A stretch of DNA of 7,928 nucleotides, taken from DATLFA01 sp039934635. GTDB lineage: Bacteria > Actinomycetota > Acidimicrobiia > Acidimicrobiales > WLNW01. Position numbers and translations under genes: made by a program. Position 1 is the first letter of the stretch. Each line of letters opens with the position of its first letter. Location: NCBI GenBank assembly GCA_039934635.1, contig JBDTLT010000248.1:1-7928 (forward strand), in the 5' to 3' direction. Positions 5,072 through 7,928 of the stretch are shown piece after piece. The notes beneath the pieces were generated by a model. The model saw only the letters and a program-made list of their open reading frames with translations, was not told where the DNA came from and made no database searches.

Positions 5072-6166
5072 ATGCGTAGCTATTGGTCCTCACGCGCCGC
5101 TATTGGCTCGATGATCTTGTTTGCGGTCGTGGCCGCGGGATGCGGCGGCGGCAAGGACGACAACGCGGCGACGACGTCGTCGTCTTCGTCGTCGACATCG
5201 ACCACCACTGAATCCACCACGACCTCCACCGTCGCCGCGGGCCCGCCCGCGCCGCTGACGGGTTTGCCGGTGGCCGACGATGCGACCGCCAAGCGCCCGG
5301 CGCTGATTCTCAAGATCGACAATTCCGACGCCACCACGTGTGACGGCACGGCGCGTCCGCAGATCGGGCTCAACCAGGCCGACATCGTCATCGAAGAACT
5401 CGTCGAGGGCATCACGCGTTTCATGGCGGTGTTCCAGTCGAACATCCCCGAGACAGTGGGTCCGATCCGCTCGGCTCGCTCGTCCGACGTCGATCTCCTC
5501 CAAGCGTTCAAGAAGCCGATGTTCGGCTGGAGCGGCAACAACTCCAACGTGGGTGCCGAGCTCTACCGCATCAAGAACAACTTCGTGAACGTCGGCTATG
5601 ACTCGACGTGGAGCAGCCGCTACTTCCGTGAGACCAAAGGTCGCTGCGCTCCGCACAACCTTTTCGCGAGCCCCAAAGAGCTCTATGACGCCGCTCCCGA
5701 CGCCCAGACGCCCGACCGCCCGTTCGCATTTCGCCCCATCGGACAAGGGCTGCCGTCGGGCATGGGCCTGAGCACCACGGGTGTATCGCTCACAATGGGC
5801 TACCCGGTGCAGTTCAACTTGAACACGATCACCAAGCAATGGGAGCGCACGCAGAAAGACACGCAACATGTCGACGCCGACGGCAAGGTGATCGCGGTCG
5901 ACAACATTCTCGTGTTGATGACGACCTACAAGACGAGCTCGACTCCGGGTTCGCCGCAGGCGGTTTCGGTCGGCAAGGGCCGCGCGATCATCTACACCGA
6001 CGGCAAGGTCGTCGAAGGTGAGTGGACACGGCCATTCCCCGAGTCCCCGTGGAGCTTCACCACCGGCGACGACGCCAAGCCGATCGAGCTGACGCCGGGC
6101 CGCACGTGGATGTACCTCGCCTCCAAGGGCACCGTCGAAGACCTGATGAATCCGATCGCTGGCTGA
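5072..6166 (+). CDS. DUF3048 (YerB-like) lipoprotein
   Basis: The 364-residue product is a probable lipoprotein of unknown function displayed outside the cytoplasmic membrane. It starts with a basic N terminus and hydrophobic segment (about 10-22), then AAGC with C24 as the likely lipidated cysteine. This is followed by a Gly/Asp patch and a Ser/Thr-only linker (about 34-53) typical of actinobacterial cell-wall-spanning lipoproteins. The DUF3048 N-terminal domain begins about PLTGLPV (61-67), with LNQADIVIEELVEGITRFMAVF (100-121), the hallmark VGPIRSARSSD (129-139) and CAPHNLF (192-198). The C-terminal domain, with DNILVLMTTYK (277-287), GKGRAIIYTDGKVVEGEW (301-318) and LTPGRTWM (340-347), runs to the end. 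C90 and C192 are the only other cysteines and might form a disulfide. I chose the ATG at 5072 because it directly precedes the signal sequence; the frame is open upstream to 4790 but that overlaps the M48-like gene. Confidence 0.88.
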   Translation: MRSYWSSRAAIGSMILFAVVAAGCGGGKDDNAATTSSSSSSTSTTTESTTTSTVAAGPPAPLTGLPVADDATAKRPALILKIDNSDATTCDGTARPQIGLNQADIVIEELVEGITRFMAVFQSNIPETVGPIRSARSSDVDLLQAFKKPMFGWSGNNSNVGAELYRIKNNFVNVGYDSTWSSRYFRETKGRCAPHNLFASPKELYDAAPDAQTPDRPFAFRPIGQGLPSGMGLSTTGVSLTMGYPVQFNLNTITKQWERTQKDTQHVDADGKVIAVDNILVLMTTYKTSSTPGSPQAVSVGKGRAIIYTDGKVVEGEWTRPFPESPWSFTTGDDAKPIELTPGRTWMYLASKGTVEDLMNPIAG

Positions 6167-6178
6167 ACCGCTCGCCCA

Positions 6179-6184
6179 TAGACT
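6179..6184 (+). promoter_or_regulatory. Possible -10 element giving a leaderless pdxS transcript
   Basis: TAGACT fits the actinobacterial TANNNT -10 pattern. It ends seven bases before the pdxS ATG, so transcription would begin at or next to the A of the start codon. The 25-base gap before pdxS has no Shine-Dalgarno-like sequence, which is consistent with leaderless translation. A matching -35 is not evident, and read-through from the lipoprotein gene is equally possible. Confidence 0.3.
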
Positions 6185-6191
6185 GGCCGCC

Positions 6192-7103
6192 ATGACCACG
6201 GCTTCATCGAACAGCGGCTCGCCCACACGCGACACGGGGTCCATGCTCGTCAAACGGGGCCTGGCCGAGATGCTCAAAGGCGGCGTCATCATGGACGTCG
6301 TCACTCCCGAACACGCCAAGATCGCCGAAGACGCCGGCGCCAGTGCGGTGATGGCCCTCGAACGGGTGCCCGCCGACATCCGCCGCGATGGTGGCGTCGC
6401 GCGCATGAGCGATCCCGAGATGATCGAGGGCATCAAGGCCGTCGTGTCCATCCCGGTCATGGCAAAGGCCCGCATCGGCCACTTCGCCGAGGCCCAGATC
6501 CTCGAGGCGCTCGGTGTCGACTACATCGACGAATCCGAGGTGCTCACCCCGGCCGACGAGGCGCACCACATCGACAAGTACAAGTTCACCGTGCCGTTCG
6601 TGTGCGGCGCGACCAACCTGGGCGAGGCGCTGCGCCGCATCAGCGAAGGCGCGGCGATGATCCGCTCCAAGGGCGAGGCCGGCACCGGCAACATCGTCGA
6701 GGCCGTACGCCACCTGCGCTCGATCATCGGCGACATGCGCAAGATCACGCAGGCCGACTCGGCCGAGTTGTTCGAGTGGGCCAAGCGCCTGCAGGCGCCG
6801 TTGCCGCTCGTACAAGAGATCGCCGAGACGGGCTGGCTGCCGGTTCCCATGTTCTGTGCCGGTGGCATCTCGTCGCCCGCGGACGCGTCGCTCGTGATGC
6901 AACTCGGTGCCGAAGCGGTGTTCGTCGGCTCGGGCATCTTCAAGAGCGAAAACCCGCCACTGTTCGCCAAGGCCATCGTCGAAGCCACGACCAACTTCCG
7001 CGATCCGCACATCCTCGCCAAGGTGTCGCGCGGGTTGGGCAAGGCCATGAAGGGCCAAGAGATCGACAAGCTCGACATCAAGCTGGCCGAGCGCGGTTGG
7101 TGA
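6192..7103 (+). CDS. pdxS: Pyridoxal 5'-phosphate synthase, synthase subunit PdxS
   Basis: PdxS forms pyridoxal 5'-phosphate from ribose 5-phosphate, glyceraldehyde 3-phosphate and ammonia supplied by PdxT; twelve PdxS and twelve PdxT subunits form the cytosolic complex. The 303-residue protein is a complete (beta/alpha)8 barrel of usual length. Key residues are D35 in MDVV, the first catalytic lysine K92 in PVMAKARIGH (88-97), and the second lysine K160 in RSKGEAGTGN (158-167), equivalent to D24, K81 and K149 of Bacillus subtilis PdxS with a constant offset of 11. The phosphate-binding loops CAGGISSPAD (222-231) and FVGSGIFKS (244-252) are also intact. The first 16 residues are a polar, Ser/Thr-rich extension. 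The GTG of pdxT overlaps its stop by four bases, giving coupled and probably equal expression. Confidence 0.97.
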   Translation: MTTASSNSGSPTRDTGSMLVKRGLAEMLKGGVIMDVVTPEHAKIAEDAGASAVMALERVPADIRRDGGVARMSDPEMIEGIKAVVSIPVMAKARIGHFAEAQILEALGVDYIDESEVLTPADEAHHIDKYKFTVPFVCGATNLGEALRRISEGAAMIRSKGEAGTGNIVEAVRHLRSIIGDMRKITQADSAELFEWAKRLQAPLPLVQEIAETGWLPVPMFCAGGISSPADASLVMQLGAEAVFVGSGIFKSENPPLFAKAIVEATTNFRDPHILAKVSRGLGKAMKGQEIDKLDIKLAERGW

Positions 7104-7666
7104 AAGTCGGAGTCCTGGCACTGCAAGGCGCGTTTGCGCGGCATGTCCGCGCACTGACGGCGCTCGGGTGCGCGGCAACCGAGGTGCGCACCGAGGCCGA
7201 ACTCGACTCGGTCGACGCCCTTGTCATTCCCGGTGGCGAATCGACCACCGTGTCCAAGCTGCTCGAGACCAACGCCTTGTTCGAGCCGTTGGCCGCACGA
7301 CTCGAGCGGGGATTGCCGGTGTTCGGCACGTGCGCGGGCATGATCTTGCTCGCCGCCGAGGTGCTCGACGGCCGCCCCGACCAGCGATGGTTCTCGGCGA
7401 TCGACATCGACGTTCGCCGCAACGCCTACGGGCGCCAAGTCGACTCTTTCGAGACCGATCTCGCCGTCGAGGGCCTCGACGGCCCGTTCCACGCCGTCTT
7501 CATCCGGGCCCCCCGGGTCGAGCGGGTCGGGGCGGCCGTCGACGTGCTGGCGCGTGTCGGCGATGATCCGGTGTTGTGCCGATCGGGGCAGGTGTGGGTG
7601 GCGGCGTTTCATCCCGAGTTGACTGATGACTTGCGGATTCATCAACGATTCATCGAGGAGCTCTGA
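7100..7666 (+). CDS. pdxT: Pyridoxal 5'-phosphate synthase, glutaminase subunit PdxT
   Basis: PdxT hydrolyses glutamine and channels ammonia to PdxS. The 188-residue protein begins with KVGVLALQGAFARHV (2-16), the standard family N terminus. It contains the oxyanion-loop motif PGGEST (44-49), the nucleophile C78 in GTCAGM (76-81), RNAYGRQ (107-113), and the rest of the catalytic triad H171 and E173 in FHPELTDD (170-177). All catalytic residues of class I glutaminases of this type are present. The GTG start at 7100 shares GTGA with the pdxS stop and places the conserved N terminus at residue 2; upstream in-frame codons translate out-of-frame pdxS sequence. The stop overlaps the following ATG in TGATG. 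Confidence 0.96.
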   Translation: MKVGVLALQGAFARHVRALTALGCAATEVRTEAELDSVDALVIPGGESTTVSKLLETNALFEPLAARLERGLPVFGTCAGMILLAAEVLDGRPDQRWFSAIDIDVRRNAYGRQVDSFETDLAVEGLDGPFHAVFIRAPRVERVGAAVDVLARVGDDPVLCRSGQVWVAAFHPELTDDLRIHQRFIEEL

Positions 7667-7928
7667 TGTCCGGTCACTCCAAATGGGCGTCGATCAAGCA
7701 CAAGAAGGGTGCGCTCGACAAGAAGCGGGGCAAGCTCTTCGCCAAGCTCATCAAGCAGGTCGAGGTAGCGGCGCGCCAGGGCGGCGGCGATGTCAACGCC
7801 AATGCCACGCTGCGCACGATGGTGCAAAAGGCGCGTGATGCGTCGGTACCGAACGACACCATCAAGAACGCCATCAAGCGCGGCACCGGCGAGCTCGAGG
7901 GCATCAACTACGAGTCGATCACCTACGA
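7666..7928 (+). CDS. yebC: YebC/PmpR family protein (TACO1-like), 3' truncated by window end
   Basis: This family is described variously as DNA-binding transcriptional regulators and, more recently, as ribosome-associated factors that ease translation of proline-rich stretches; the window does not decide between these. The first 87 residues are present and match the family N terminus: MSGHSKWASIKHKKGALDKK, RGKLFAKLIKQVEVAARQGG (21-40), NATLRTMVQKARDASVPNDT and IKNAIKRGTGELEG. The ATG shares its A with the pdxT stop (TGATG) and has GAGGAG at 7655-7660, five bases upstream, so the start is secure. The gene continues past base 7928. A yebC homologue also follows pdxST in mycobacteria and usually precedes ruvCAB, so the ruv genes may lie just beyond the window. 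Confidence 0.96.
   Translation, partial: MSGHSKWASIKHKKGALDKKRGKLFAKLIKQVEVAARQGGGDVNANATLRTMVQKARDASVPNDTIKNAIKRGTGELEGINYESITY

Noticed and set aside
5163..5230. GTCGTC/ACGACG-rich stretch as a tandem repeat element
   Set aside because: It is explained by the Ser/Thr linker codons of the lipoprotein; the units are irregular.
5090..6475. Long minus-strand open frame (461 codons) opposite the lipoprotein and pdxS genes
   Set aside because: It is a high-GC antisense shadow: Arg/His/Asp-rich with no domain, crossing two well-supported genes on the other strand.

Overview
The window is a high-GC stretch with tightly packed genes, short overlaps (GTGA, TGATG), and GTG and TTG starts. It carries a phosphatidylinositol / phosphatidylinositol-mannoside (PIM) gene set, which points to an actinobacterium (Actinomycetota). 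The gene content resembles deep-branching, uncultured-type lineages such as Acidimicrobiia more than mycobacteria, but that placement is an inference from gene order and sequence style, not a database result.

Layout. (a) 1-155, +: the C-terminal end of an ABC-transporter inner-membrane permease (peptide/nickel type). Its reading frame is broken several times in the first 70 bases. (b) 164-206: a perfect 19-bp inverted repeat between two convergent genes, probably a two-way terminator. (c) 214-705, -: a small helical protein of unknown function. (d) 706-815: a divergent promoter region. (e) 816-3604, +: the PI/PIM module, in order phosphatidylinositol phosphate synthase (pgsA1 type), PIM acyltransferase (patA type) and phosphatidylinositol mannosyltransferase (pimA type), coupled by a 4-base overlap and a 3-base gap. 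(f) 3605-3737: an intergenic region with repeated AGGGGT elements. (g) 3738-5064, +: lemA, then an HtpX/M48-like membrane protein that has lost its zinc ligands. (h) 5072-6166, +: a DUF3048 (YerB-like) lipoprotein. (i) 6192-7928, +: pdxS and pdxT (PLP synthase), then the start of a YebC-family gene that runs off the window.

How the genes fit together. PgsA1 makes phosphatidylinositol phosphate, PimA adds the first mannose to PI, and PatA acylates that mannose, so one transcript could supply the core of PIM synthesis. PdxS and PdxT form the ribose-5-phosphate-dependent PLP synthase. From established knowledge, Mycobacterium tuberculosis has the same order (pgsA1, patA, pimA, then pdxS, pdxT and a yebC homologue). 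This window therefore preserves an old actinobacterial gene neighbourhood, with a three-gene envelope cassette (lemA, inactive M48-like gene, DUF3048 lipoprotein) between the PIM and PLP parts.

The most notable item is the M48/HtpX-like protein. It keeps the fold signature and the LemA neighbour, but the HEXXH motif reads RELTA and the third zinc ligand appears to be serine, so it looks like a pseudopeptidase. No CRISPR array, insertion sequence, tRNA, rRNA or phage gene was seen. No gene-free stretch exceeds 300 bases.
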